DNA from: Bacteroidota bacterium
GTDB taxonomy: Bacteria; Bacteroidota; Bacteroidia; UKL13-3
DNA length: 64,000 bases
Reading direction: 5' to 3'
NCBI GenBank assembly: GCA_947477885.1
Contig: CANJUD010000003.1
Location: 62,001-126,000 of the forward strand
In this document: piece by piece, positions 1-10,370 of the stretch
Layout of the letters: each line of letters begins with the position of its first letter
How positions within the stretch are numbered: the stretch's first letter is position 1
Notes under the pieces: generated by a model
Databases searched by the model: none
What the model was told of the DNA's origin: nothing
What the model saw: only the letters and a program-made list of their open reading frames with translations
Translations under genes and position numbers: made by a program

Positions 1-835
1 TAAAACAGAGTGCTTGTTCGGCTACACTCATTTCATTTCTTCCGGCTGATAAACGTACCACACTTTTGGGCATAATGATTCTTGCAGTGGCTATCATACG
101 AAGCATCGCATCTATTTCAACACGTTTATTATGTTCTAATGGTGTACCTTCTACAGGAACTAAAGCATTTACAGGAACTGATTCTGGGTGTATTTCCATG
201 GTTGCTAAGGTATGCAACATTTTAACTCTGTCTTCATCAGTTTCTCCAAGTCCTATAATACCACCACTGCAAACTGTCATTTTTGCTTTGCGAACATTCT
301 TTATGGTATTCAATCTGTCATCATAAGTGCGGGTTGTGATAATCTTATCATAATGATCTGACGAAGTATCTATATTGTGATTATAGGCAAAACATCCTGC
401 GTCCTTTAGGCGTTCGGCTTGCTCGTAGGTAAGCATGCCCAATGTGCAGCAAACTTCCAATCCCAAATCATTAACTTCTGTTACCATTTCCAAGATACGA
501 TCGAAGTCACTATTGTCTCGCACTTCACGCCAGGCAGCACCCATGCAAAGGCGTGATGCACCATTGTCTTTGGCTTGTTGTGCCATTCCCATTACTTTCT
601 CAAGTGACATTAAGGGATGCACATTAATGTCCGTATCGTAACGTGCGGCTTGCGGACAATAGGCACAATCTTCCTTGCATCCGCCAGTTTTTATGGATAT
701 CAAACTACTTACTTGCACTTCACTATAGGCTTTGTTCTCGCGGTGCACGGTAGCTGCATCATATACCAAATCGAGCAGTGGTCGATTATATATGTCTTGT
801 ATTTCAGATAATTTCCAGTCGTTTCTTACTATCAT
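1..835 (-). CDS. bioB: Biotin synthase (partial, runs off window start)
   Basis: Reverse-strand reading [70 protein letters not shown]... contains the radical [11 protein letters not shown] motif typical of BioB; not in ORF track because truncated. Confidence 0.95.
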   Translation of the reverse strand, partial: MIVRNDWKLSEIQDIYNRPLLDLVYDAATVHRENKAYSEVQVSSLISIKTGGCKEDCAYCPQAARYDTDINVHPLMSLEKVMGMAQQAKDNGASRLCMGAAWREVRDNSDFDRILEMVTEVNDLGLEVCCTLGMLTYEQAERLKDAGCFAYNHNIDTSSDHYDKIITTRTYDDRLNTIKNVRKAKMTVCSGGIIGLGETDEDRVKMLHTLATMEIHPESVPVNALVPVEGTPLEHNKRVEIDAMLRMIATARIIMPKSVVRLSAGRNEMSVAEQALCF

Positions 836-1025
836 TGTTCGGGTAAAATTTAAAGGTTCAAATTTACAACGGATATGGGGAAATTTTAATTTTTTCAATC
901 CACAAGTGGAGTATAAAGTATAAAGTATAAATTATCAAGACTTTGGGGCTCCCGCAATTAAGTGGGATGTATGCTTCCTGTAGTTGGTTTATTTATACTA
1001 AAATTACTATTATTGCATTTCATAA

Positions 1026-1486
1026 AAAGAAGCAGATTCACATACAATACTGTCTGAAACTCCAACAGAATATTATTATAACAACTCAAATAAAATTTCT
1101 GCAAAGATTATACCTTGGGAAAATAAGAAAAGGAAATTATATTATATGATTTGCATGGAAATATTACTTTTGAAACGGAAGACAATGTGAGCTTTAAGAA
1201 CTCTCAACTCTCAGCAAGACCAATTACTAATTTCCAATCAAATGGAAGCATTGCAGAAATTACTACAAAACATTATGGTACATTCGCTGTGAATCCTAGG
1301 TATGAAGATTGGTTCACTTCTGAAAACATTACCTATTTCGATACTAACAATATACCCCAATGGAGAAAATATACTCAAAATCGAAATAAAATGTATGAAG
1401 ATAGTATAAAATATTATTGGGATAAAAATAACAAGAAATGGTTGGGACGAGAAATAATTAAAGAGCAGAAAGTTCCGCGGAATTGA
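1026..1486 (+). pseudogene. Frameshifted remnant of a secreted/YD-like protein (hypothetical)
   Basis: Two frames join near 1140-1150: ...EYYYNNSNKISAKIIPWENKKRKLYY / YDLHGNITFETEDNVSFKNSQ...; the 111-aa ORF has no good ATG. Confidence 0.35.
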
Positions 1487-1493
1487 AAAGTTT

Positions 1494-1570
1494 GTCATCC
1501 TGAGTTTATCAAAGGGTGGGCAAACTGGAATGTGCTTCCAAACACCGTCTTCGATAAACTCAGACTGACA
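1494..1570. repeat. Dispersed inverted-repeat element, copy 1 (GTCATCCTGAGTTTATC...GATAAACTCAGACTGACA)
   Basis: Ends form an inverted repeat; near-identical copy at 24739-24816. Confidence 0.8.
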
Positions 1571-1575
1571 GTCTA

Positions 1576-3765
1576 CTACTTCAAATTATCCTTTATATAA
1601 TTCGTAATCTTCACAATTAAGTGTGCACGGTCTTTACCCGTTACATTATGCAGGTGTTCGGGATATACAAAATAATCGAGTTGCTTGCCTTTTTCTACAC
1701 TTGCTTTTATGTATTTCAAACTATGTTCCCATAGCACTACATCATCGCTAGTGCCGTGTATCATCAATAGTTTCCCTCGTAGTTTATCGGCATAGTTTAA
1801 TAGGTTTGCATTCTTATATCCCTCAGGATTTTCGCTGGGCATATCCATATATCTTTCGGTATACATTATTTCATACATACTCCAATCAATTACAGGTCCA
1901 CCACATACACCTACTTTAAAAGTATTGGGAGATTTGGTCATAATAGTGGTTGTCATAAATCCACCAAAACTCCAACCGTGCACCGCCATTCTTGTGGAAT
2001 CCACAAATTCTTGTTTTTTGAGCCATTCCACACCAGTAAGTTGGTCGGCCATTTCTATAGTGCCGAGTTGCCTGTGCGTTACATTTTCAAAATCACGACC
2101 ACGATTCATGCTACCACGATTATCGACTGTGAAAACTATGTAACCTTGTTCTGCCATGGCATGCATCCAATAATCGGCACCGCCCATCCACTGGTTCACC
2201 ACCATCTGTGCGTGCGGACCACCATATAGATATACAAGCACAGGATATTTTTTATATGCTATCATATTGGATGGAGTTAATAATCGGCAATATAAATCTG
2301 TTTCATTATCGGCAGCTTTGATGGTGAAGAATTTAATATTGGGCATACTATAATCTTTCATCGGGTTTGCAGCATTCAGTAAATTCTTAACAATTTTATT
2401 TTTCGTATTATTATATAAATTAACTACGCGAGGCGTTTTTATGTTACTATATATATCAATAAAAAATGAAAAATCTTCGCTGAATATCGAACTGTGCGTG
2501 CCTTCTCCGGTATCCAATCTTAATAGCTCACCTTTTATATTTAATTTATATATATGTTTTTCAGTGGGCGTTTCTCTGGTCGATTGGAAATATATATTGC
2601 CTTTGTCATCATCGCCATAATAATCGGTAACTTCATAATCTCCAGTAGTAAGTTGTTTGTCGAAAGTACCATCTGCATTATATAAATACAAATGATTATA
2701 TCCATCTCTATTACTTTGCCAAATAAATTTATTCTTTATGTGTTTTGGGAAAATCATGGGGTGTAAAGGTTCCACATATTTATCGTGCTTTTCTTCAAAT
2801 AATGTTTTAATAAACGCACCCGATTCTGCATTGTAGCTATTGAGCCACATGTGATTCTGTTCCCGATTTACAATGGCGATAAACACTTGTGTTTCATCGG
2901 GAGACCAGCTGATATTGGTGAGGTATTGCTCGGCAGGCCCTGCAGTTTTAACTTCTATAGGTGAAGCTTTGGTAATCATATTATAAATTTTTAATTTTAC
3001 TTCATGGCTTTTATCACCAGCCATCGGGTAGCGAATCATTTTTGCTTTGCTGGGTTGGTCTTCAAGCGACACGATAGGGTAGGTAGTAACCATGCTTTCA
3101 TCCATATCATAATAGGCTAAGTGGGTGCCTTTCTGCGACCAAAAGGTACCTTTCATAATTCCAAATTCATTGCGATGCACTGCATGGCCCAGCACATTCC
3201 CATCTTTAGTAGGAGCGAATATAATATTTGCATTATTCGGATTCCCGTTTAATATAGTTTCATTATATACAGTAACAAACATGGAGTCGTTTCGGGTGCT
3301 CGCGAGATTGCTTGTTTCACTCGCAAAGTCAAAATTTTCGAAACCATTAAAATCTGCAGAATAAGGATTGCTCAGATTATCGTAAGCTAGATTATATATA
3401 AGAATTTTATCTTTATATATAAATCTAAATCGATCTTTGGACAGCCAAGTAATGGCTGGAAATTTCGGGAAGCCTGTAAAATCTTTATCATATCTTTTCA
3501 CAATTGATAAAAACTTATCTGTAGCCTCTGTGCTGTCTGTCGGTTTGTTGTCGGTGTGAGCTATGATGAGAAACTCTTTGCCATTTACTTTACCGATATA
3601 GCTATAATCATTTGTTCCTGGTATCCACTGCAATTGCTGAAGTCTGTCAGATGCAAGCGTCGTATTTTTTTTTAGCACTGCGTCTTCGATGCTCAATTGT
3701 TTTTTTTGGGCAGACAAATTGTTGCAAAAAATGCTAATAAGGATGCTAATGTATATTTTCTTCAT
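1576..3765 (-). CDS. S9 family peptidase (dipeptidyl peptidase IV-like)
   Basis: Signal peptide, DPPIV N-terminal beta-propeller, GWSFGGFM nucleophile motif, C-terminal HLHNVTGKDRAH. Confidence 0.93.
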   Translation of the reverse strand: MKKIYISILISIFCNNLSAQKKQLSIEDAVLKKNTTLASDRLQQLQWIPGTNDYSYIGKVNGKEFLIIAHTDNKPTDSTEATDKFLSIVKRYDKDFTGFPKFPAITWLSKDRFRFIYKDKILIYNLAYDNLSNPYSADFNGFENFDFASETSNLASTRNDSMFVTVYNETILNGNPNNANIIFAPTKDGNVLGHAVHRNEFGIMKGTFWSQKGTHLAYYDMDESMVTTYPIVSLEDQPSKAKMIRYPMAGDKSHEVKLKIYNMITKASPIEVKTAGPAEQYLTNISWSPDETQVFIAIVNREQNHMWLNSYNAESGAFIKTLFEEKHDKYVEPLHPMIFPKHIKNKFIWQSNRDGYNHLYLYNADGTFDKQLTTGDYEVTDYYGDDDKGNIYFQSTRETPTEKHIYKLNIKGELLRLDTGEGTHSSIFSEDFSFFIDIYSNIKTPRVVNLYNNTKNKIVKNLLNAANPMKDYSMPNIKFFTIKAADNETDLYCRLLTPSNMIAYKKYPVLVYLYGGPHAQMVVNQWMGGADYWMHAMAEQGYIVFTVDNRGSMNRGRDFENVTHRQLGTIEMADQLTGVEWLKKQEFVDSTRMAVHGWSFGGFMTTTIMTKSPNTFKVGVCGGPVIDWSMYEIMYTERYMDMPSENPEGYKNANLLNYADKLRGKLLMIHGTSDDVVLWEHSLKYIKASVEKGKQLDYFVYPEHLHNVTGKDRAHLIVKITNYIKDNLK

Positions 3766-3882
3766 GAGTTAAAAAATTATAAATCTGTGGTTTTATGAGT
3801 ATTGGTGTAATTTGCAAATCTAATTGAAAAATTGTGGGCAAACCGAAAGGCGTTTCAATTAATTTCGCACCTTTGTAGATAA

Positions 3883-5568
3883 ATGGACAATTTTGTAGTC
3901 AGTTCGCGTAAGTATAGGCCAGCCACGTTTGATGCGGTGGTGGGGCAGAGTCACATCACTGAGACGCTGAAGAACTCGCTACGCAATAATCATCTGGCTC
4001 ATGCATTTTTATTCTGCGGCCCACGGGGTGTGGGTAAAACTACCAATGCCAGAATATTGGCGAAGGTTATCAACTGTCAAAATCTGGGTCCAAACATTGA
4101 ACCCTGCAATGAGTGCGAAAGCTGCAAATCGTTCGACAGTGGCAGCTCATTTAATATATTTGAGTTGGATGCAGCTTCCAATAATTCAGTGGAAGATATC
4201 CGTGGATTGGTGGAGCAGGTGCGTTATCCGCCCCAAGGTGTTAAGTATAAAGTATATATTATAGATGAGGTTCACATGCTCTCAACTGCGGCGTTCAATG
4301 CATTCTTGAAAACGCTAGAAGAACCGCCAGCGTATGCTATTTTTATTTTAGCAACTACTGAGCGTCATAAGATTTTACCCACTATTCTGAGTCGTTGTCA
4401 GATATTCAATTTTAATAGAATAAAAGTTGAAGATTGTGTGGCTTACCTCAAAGAAATTTGTTTGAAAGAAGGTGTGCAGGCCGATGATGAAGCCCTGCAT
4501 GTGATAGCCCAAAAATCGGATGGTGCGATGCGTGATGCCCTCACTATTTTCGATCAGTTGGTGAGTTATGCGGGGAATAATATCACATATAAAAGTGTTG
4601 CTGAAAATCTGAATATTTTAGATTATGATTATTATTTTAAAATAACAGATGCTTGCATGGGGCAAAATGTTCCCCAGTGTTTGGTAATGTTCGATGAGAT
4701 TTTGGACAAAGGTTTCGATGGCCATTTATTTATCAATGGACTATCAGAACATCTCAGAAATTTGTTGGTTTGTCGTGATACAGAAACTATTAAATTGCTA
4801 GAAGTGGCAGACTCCGTCGGAGCATTATATGCACAGCAAAGTAAAGCGGCATCTACTACATTTTTGCTCAATGCACTCAACCTTTGCAACCAAAGTGATA
4901 TACAATATAAAGCCAGCAGAAACCAACGACTATTGGTCGAGTTATTACTTATAAAACTTTGTCACATCAACAGTTTGGTTGATATAAAAAAAAACTTTGA
5001 ACTAAACCCAGTTCCTCTTGAAAGGGCTGCTATAGCTGAAAGTAAGGAGCCTGTAGCTGCCATCAATTCCAAAACACATATTGTTTCTCCTACAGTGAGT
5101 TTGGGTGGCATGTCGGCTATCTATAAAATAAAACAGAAAATTATCGACACCAAAAATAGTGTTCAAGCAGCCGAAGATTTACCACAAGCAGAAGTAAAAA
5201 TTGATATCATCACCCAGCAAATGTTGGACAATGTTCTGGCTGATTTTAAATTGCAACTAGATAGCAAAAACAAAAAAATGTTGCACAATGTATTAGACAC
5301 TTTTCAGTTTAGTTTAGGCGAAAATAATTTTATCAATATCAATATTCCAGGCAATCATAATATATCGATGATAGAGGAGTGCAAACCCGATTTGTCGCAG
5401 ATATTTTTCGATAAATATATGATACGACCGCAATTTAATATCATAGCGATTGCCTCAACCGATAAGCAAGCGTATTATTTCACAAACCAAGAAAGGTTTA
5501 AAAAATTGGCCGAAGACAGGCCGTACTTAAAGGATTTAGCCAAAAGGTTGGATTTGAGATTTGATTAA
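3883..5568 (+). CDS. dnaX: DNA polymerase III subunit gamma/tau
   Basis: Walker A GPRGVGKTTNARILAK, zinc-binding CNECESC, DEVHMLS, SRCQIFNF. Confidence 0.96.
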   Translation: MDNFVVSSRKYRPATFDAVVGQSHITETLKNSLRNNHLAHAFLFCGPRGVGKTTNARILAKVINCQNLGPNIEPCNECESCKSFDSGSSFNIFELDAASNNSVEDIRGLVEQVRYPPQGVKYKVYIIDEVHMLSTAAFNAFLKTLEEPPAYAIFILATTERHKILPTILSRCQIFNFNRIKVEDCVAYLKEICLKEGVQADDEALHVIAQKSDGAMRDALTIFDQLVSYAGNNITYKSVAENLNILDYDYYFKITDACMGQNVPQCLVMFDEILDKGFDGHLFINGLSEHLRNLLVCRDTETIKLLEVADSVGALYAQQSKAASTTFLLNALNLCNQSDIQYKASRNQRLLVELLLIKLCHINSLVDIKKNFELNPVPLERAAIAESKEPVAAINSKTHIVSPTVSLGGMSAIYKIKQKIIDTKNSVQAAEDLPQAEVKIDIITQQMLDNVLADFKLQLDSKNKKMLHNVLDTFQFSLGENNFININIPGNHNISMIEECKPDLSQIFFDKYMIRPQFNIIAIASTDKQAYYFTNQERFKKLAEDRPYLKDLAKRLDLRFD

Positions 5569-5661
5569 TTAAATACGGTTTCATTTTCGGTTTGTATATA
5601 TATTGTCACGTTTGGGCATAAATATTTTTTAGAATTATCATATAACATACATTTTTGTGTA

Positions 5662-8034
5662 ATGAAATTATTTAAATTAACTTTATTTGTTTTTGGCTTA
5701 TTGTTTTACATAAATTCTCAAGCTCAAAATTATACACAAACAATTAGAGGAACTGTAAAAGAAAAAGAGAGTCAGTTGCCATTGGGAAATGTGGCAGTGG
5801 CTATCATTACAATCCCAACAAGTAGTATAATAGAAACAGATGCAAATGGAAATTTCAGATTCGAGCATATCCCTGTGGGCAGGCATTCGCTAAGGCTCTC
5901 CAAAGAAGGATATAAGGAAGTAGTAATACCCGATATTATAGTAAACTCAGCCAAAGAAGCTATAATAAATGTAGAGTTGGAAGAATACGTGAACAAACTT
6001 CAAGAAGTTAAAATAAAAGCTTCACCCAATGCATCCAAAACCAATAACGAAATGGTAACCGTAAGCGGCCGACTTTTCACTACAGACCAAACAAATAGAT
6101 TTGCAGGAAGCCTCGCCGACCCAAGTAGAATGGCTGCAAATTTTGCGGGTGTGTCAGGAGTTGGTGGTCAAAGAAATGATATAGTTATTCGGGGAAATAG
6201 CCCAATGGGGTTGTTGTGGAGATTGGAAGGCGTGGATATCCCCAATCCTAATCATTTCAGTAGTCAGGGTAGCACAGGTGGTCCCATTTCTATATTAAAT
6301 AATAATACTTTAGCAAGCAGCGATTTTGTGACAGGAGCATTTCCGGCAGGATACGGAAATTGCTTAAGCGGTGTTTTCGATTTGAAATTGCGAAATGGGA
6401 ATAATGAAAAAAGAGAATATACCGGACAAATAGGTTTTAATGGTTTTGAATTTGGTGCCGAGGGGCCAATTAAAAAAAGCAAACGCAGCAGTTATTTAAT
6501 TAATTATCGTTATTCTACTTTGGGAGTTTTTAGTGCGCTAGGAATTAATCTCACTTTTGCGGGAATCCCTAAGTACCAAGACCTGACAGTGAAATTAAAT
6601 TTCCCAGAAACAAAAACCGGTCACTGGCAATTCTCCGCTATAGGTGGTATAAGTTCTATTGCTTTATTAGATTCAAAACGTGATACGACAGATTTAAGTT
6701 TTGGCAATGGACGAAACAATATATATAATGGTACCGATATGGGCGTAGCAATTTTAAGTAATCAATACCGCATCAATAAAAACTCCTACATAAAAACGAT
6801 GCTATCGGCTACATATCAAAAACGTTCAACATTGGTTGATTCGCTAAGTCCAGACAATAATACTTTTTTATCGTATGCAGAAGGCACACGAAATATCAAG
6901 GGGGTTCTTCACAGTTTATATCATCAAAAAATCAATAAACGAAGCAGTGTCAGAGTAGGTGTCATTGTCAATAAAATGTATACGCATTTGCAAGATAGTT
7001 TTTTAAATAATTATGGCAAGATGCAAACGCTTCGTCAATTTGATGGTAATAATTATTTAAGTCAATTATATATAGAACATAAATATACCATAAATTCCAA
7101 ACTTACTTTAAATTCGGGATTGCATTATATATATTGGTTCATGAATAAATCAAAATCGTTCGAACCTAGGGCTGGTCTGCGTTGGGCAGTGCAGCCCCGC
7201 AAAAATTTCACTATTGGTTATGGGTTGCACAGCATGTTACAACCTTTGGAAATATACTATTCGCAGGTTTTAAATAACCAAGGTCAGTATGTAAAAAACA
7301 ATACGACATTAGATTTTAGTAAGGCCCATCATTTTGTGTTGGGGTATGAGCAAATGTTTGGAAAAACAGTTCGCTTGAAAATAGAAACCTATTATCAATA
7401 TTTATATAATATTCCTGCAGATACTGTTACGAATAGTAGTTTTACCTTACTTAATTTTGGTGCAGAGTTTAGCAGTTTGCCGGTGCGTAACAAGCTTACA
7501 AATAAAGGAACTGGAACCAATAAGGGTATTGAAATTACGTTTGAAAAAAACTTTAGCAAAGGATATTATTGGTTGCTCACCACTTCGTTTTTCGATAGTA
7601 GATATAAAACACTTTCAGGCAAAGAATATAATACTGCTTTCAATGGTAAATATGTAATAAACGCACTCATTGGGAAGGAGTGGAAAATGGGACGCAAAAA
7701 GAATAATATATTTAGTATAAACCTCAAAACCACTGTTGCTGGCGGCCGTCGTAAAACACCTACGGATTTGGACTCATCAATATATTATGGAGAACAAAGA
7801 TTTGACTATGCCCGCTCGTACGCCGACCAATACAAACAATATAGCAGAACCGATATTCGAATAGGTTTTAAATTAAATGGAAAACATGTTACTCAGGAGT
7901 GGGCGGTTGATATACAAAACGCGTTTAACCAACTAAATCCATTGACAGAGATATACGATCCAATCAAACAGCGTGTGGTAACACAATATCAGCAAAAATT
8001 TTTGCCCATCGTACTATATAGGGTACAATTTTAA
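5662..8034 (+). CDS. TonB-dependent receptor with carboxypeptidase-regulatory-like N-domain
   Basis: Signal peptide, beta-sandwich GTVKEKESQLPLGNVAVAI, plug domain GVGGQRNDIVIRGNSPMGLLWRLEGVDIPNPNHF, C-terminal F. Confidence 0.9.
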   Translation: MKLFKLTLFVFGLLFYINSQAQNYTQTIRGTVKEKESQLPLGNVAVAIITIPTSSIIETDANGNFRFEHIPVGRHSLRLSKEGYKEVVIPDIIVNSAKEAIINVELEEYVNKLQEVKIKASPNASKTNNEMVTVSGRLFTTDQTNRFAGSLADPSRMAANFAGVSGVGGQRNDIVIRGNSPMGLLWRLEGVDIPNPNHFSSQGSTGGPISILNNNTLASSDFVTGAFPAGYGNCLSGVFDLKLRNGNNEKREYTGQIGFNGFEFGAEGPIKKSKRSSYLINYRYSTLGVFSALGINLTFAGIPKYQDLTVKLNFPETKTGHWQFSAIGGISSIALLDSKRDTTDLSFGNGRNNIYNGTDMGVAILSNQYRINKNSYIKTMLSATYQKRSTLVDSLSPDNNTFLSYAEGTRNIKGVLHSLYHQKINKRSSVRVGVIVNKMYTHLQDSFLNNYGKMQTLRQFDGNNYLSQLYIEHKYTINSKLTLNSGLHYIYWFMNKSKSFEPRAGLRWAVQPRKNFTIGYGLHSMLQPLEIYYSQVLNNQGQYVKNNTTLDFSKAHHFVLGYEQMFGKTVRLKIETYYQYLYNIPADTVTNSSFTLLNFGAEFSSLPVRNKLTNKGTGTNKGIEITFEKNFSKGYYWLLTTSFFDSRYKTLSGKEYNTAFNGKYVINALIGKEWKMGRKKNNIFSINLKTTVAGGRRKTPTDLDSSIYYGEQRFDYARSYADQYKQYSRTDIRIGFKLNGKHVTQEWAVDIQNAFNQLNPLTEIYDPIKQRVVTQYQQKFLPIVLYRVQF

Positions 8035-8114
8035 AAAAATTGCCCCCTATATAGTAAATCACTTACCTTTGAAAATTATTAATTTCATTAACAATTAAGT
8101 AACAATTTATAATT

Positions 8115-8984
8115 ATGAAAAAATTAACCTGCATCATCGCTTTTTTTGTATTGGCATTGCTTACAGAAAAAGCATATTCGCAAATCGTAGTCGATACATC
8201 AGCTACGTATATTGTAGTTAAAGCAGATGGAAGCGAATTAATTGGTAAAATTATTTCGAATGATGCCTACCAAGTAATTATTGAAACTAAAACTATAGGG
8301 CAAGTAGCCATTTCAAAATCTACCATAAAAGAAATTAGAGTTCTTAACAAAGACGTAGTAAAGTCAAAAGGTGATTTTGAATCCGGCCAAGTATTTGCCA
8401 CAAGATACTTTCTCACAACAAATGGCTTACCCGTTAAGAAAGGGGACATATATGCCCTAATACATATATTCGGGCCCGAAATTCACTATGGTGTTACCGA
8501 TGATTTTAGCATAGGCATAATGAGCTCCTGGCTGGCTACCCCTATTGTATTTGATGCCAAATACAGTATGAAGCTAGCTGATAATTTCCACTTGGGTATT
8601 GGTGCACTATTAGGCACAGGATCATGGACCTTGCCTGATTTTTATATGGCTTTGCCATTTGGTGCTGCAACAATTGGCGATAGAAAAAATAATATTACCG
8701 TGTCAGGGGGCTATGGTATAGTAGGATACGGTGGAACTAGTTCTGGGCAAACTCTATATTCTATAGCAGGGATGGCAACTATAACCAAAACAGTAACATT
8801 GGTGTTCGATTCTTTTATATTGCCTAGTGATGGCGGCTCAATTGTTGGTGGTAGTTCGATCCTTATACCAGGCTTAAGATTACAATCAAATAAAAACGCT
8901 GCATTTCAAGTGGGATTTGCACGAGTTGCTGCCTCAGGTTTTGCATTTCCACTCCCCATTCTAGGTTTTTTTATGAAATTATAA
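8115..8984 (+). CDS. Exported beta-barrel-like hypothetical protein
   Basis: Signal peptide MKKLTCIIAFFVLALLTEKAYSQ followed by beta-strand-rich glycine-containing repeats. Confidence 0.65.
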   Translation: MKKLTCIIAFFVLALLTEKAYSQIVVDTSATYIVVKADGSELIGKIISNDAYQVIIETKTIGQVAISKSTIKEIRVLNKDVVKSKGDFESGQVFATRYFLTTNGLPVKKGDIYALIHIFGPEIHYGVTDDFSIGIMSSWLATPIVFDAKYSMKLADNFHLGIGALLGTGSWTLPDFYMALPFGAATIGDRKNNITVSGGYGIVGYGGTSSGQTLYSIAGMATITKTVTLVFDSFILPSDGGSIVGGSSILIPGLRLQSNKNAAFQVGFARVAASGFAFPLPILGFFMKL

Positions 8985-8996
8985 GTTGGTTATATA

Positions 8997-10025
8997 TTAT
9001 ACCAAGTCCCACCACTTTTCATTCTCAAATGAATTACCAATAATATATAATTCCCCAATTTTGGGATTCACAACTGTAATTTTATCTGATGCTTGCATGA
9101 TACGTTTTATCGGGTCATTCCAATCGTGATAGGCCAATGCAAACTTGCCCCAGTGAACGGGCAGCAATACTTTTGCACCGAGGTCGATAGCGGCTTGCAC
9201 CGTTTCTTCTGGAAGCATGTGTATATAAGGCCAAGCATCGCCGTACTGACCACTTTCAAGTATAGCCAAATCGAATGGGCCATGTTTTTCTCCGATAATT
9301 TTGAACTGTTTATCATAACCAGAATCGCCACCCAAAAATATTTTATTGCCATGAATATATAATACATACGAAGTCCAGAGCGTTTCATTGCGTTTGATGC
9401 TTCTGCCTGTAAAATGCCTTGCAGGTGTGGCGATGAACTTAATTTCTTCATTAATATTTTTCTCATCCCACCAGTCAAGTTCGGTAATTTTGTTTGGATC
9501 AATTCCCCAATATTCCAGATGTGCTCCCACACCAAGCGGAGCAATTATTTGTTTGATTTTATCTTTCAACTTTATAATAGTTGGATAATTCAAATGATCA
9601 TAATGGTCGTGTGTAATTACCAATAAATCTATTATAGGTAAATCGTCAACATTATATATATCTGCACCATCAAATGATTCTACCATAAATGAAAATGGAG
9701 CCGCACTGCCACTAAAAACTGGATCGACTAATATATTATAATCTTTCGATTTGATAAAATAGGAGGAATGTCCAAACCAAACAATGGTAGGCTTGTCAGC
9801 AATTATATCTTTTAAGTTTGTTTTTACAGAAGGAAGTTTTTTTGGTGGATTTACCGATTTAGATTTGTTTAAAAAATCCTTCAGCATTTTCATTCTCGAA
9901 GCAGTTTTTAAAAGCACTTCAGTAGGTTCGATATTCTGGAAAGTGCCGTGCTTATAATTGGGTGATTGCTGTATTTTTTTTAATCTTTCCCCACTAGGCT
10001 TTCTTCCAAATGTTTTCCCAATCAT
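8997..10025 (-). CDS. MBL-fold metallo-hydrolase (UlaG/NAPE-PLD-like)
   Basis: WFGHSSYF, THDHYDHL, GGDSGYDKQF, LPVHWGKFALAYHDW motifs; start chosen at MIGKTFGRKPSGERL (ORF opens at 10088). Confidence 0.85.
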   Translation of the reverse strand: MIGKTFGRKPSGERLKKIQQSPNYKHGTFQNIEPTEVLLKTASRMKMLKDFLNKSKSVNPPKKLPSVKTNLKDIIADKPTIVWFGHSSYFIKSKDYNILVDPVFSGSAAPFSFMVESFDGADIYNVDDLPIIDLLVITHDHYDHLNYPTIIKLKDKIKQIIAPLGVGAHLEYWGIDPNKITELDWWDEKNINEEIKFIATPARHFTGRSIKRNETLWTSYVLYIHGNKIFLGGDSGYDKQFKIIGEKHGPFDLAILESGQYGDAWPYIHMLPEETVQAAIDLGAKVLLPVHWGKFALAYHDWNDPIKRIMQASDKITVVNPKIGELYIIGNSFENEKWWDLV

Positions 10026-10130
10026 TATAATATATATATACGGATAAAATTTTATTACAGCCAAATGTATTATAAAAATATAAATCACAAATGTAGTATT
10101 GTATGTTTACTCAAAAGAGCATAACAACCC

Positions 10131-10155
10131 ATCGATGTTAAAACCTAACATCGAT
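10131..10155. terminator. Perfect 10-bp hairpin ATCGATGTTA-N5-TAACATCGAT downstream of the Lys-rich micro-ORF
   Basis: Exact inverted repeat 10131-10140/10146-10155; no long U-tract, so terminator status is uncertain. Confidence 0.4.
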
Positions 10156-10179
10156 ACAAGGCATAGAAAAAGAAAAAAA

Positions 10180-10278
10180 CTATTTGTTTTTCTTCTCTCT
10201 TTTTTCAGCTTTCTTTTCTTTTGGAGTTTTGGTAGGAGCTTTCTTAACTTCCTTTTTGGTATCTTTTCCTTTTGACAT
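10180..10278 (-). CDS. 32-aa lysine-rich basic micro-protein
   Basis: MSKGKDTKKEVKKAPTKTPKEKKAEKREKKNK*; clean ATG..TAG frame, strongly biased composition. Confidence 0.6.
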   Translation of the reverse strand: MSKGKDTKKEVKKAPTKTPKEKKAEKREKKNK

Positions 10279-10370
10279 AACTGTATGAATTTATTGATTG
10301 CAATAATCGCAAATAAAAACCTAATTGTAAAGAAAAGAATTTGAACATATGTGAATAGTGTAATAAGGAA

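Noticed and set aside
3661-3675. A9 run in the S9 peptidase as a second slippery site
   Set aside because: Near the N-terminus with no functional truncated form expected; used only as a caution for the dnaX finding
5581-5660. Riboswitch-like leader before the TonB-dependent receptor
   Set aside because: AT-rich spacer with no recognisable conserved aptamer (no cobalamin-type core)
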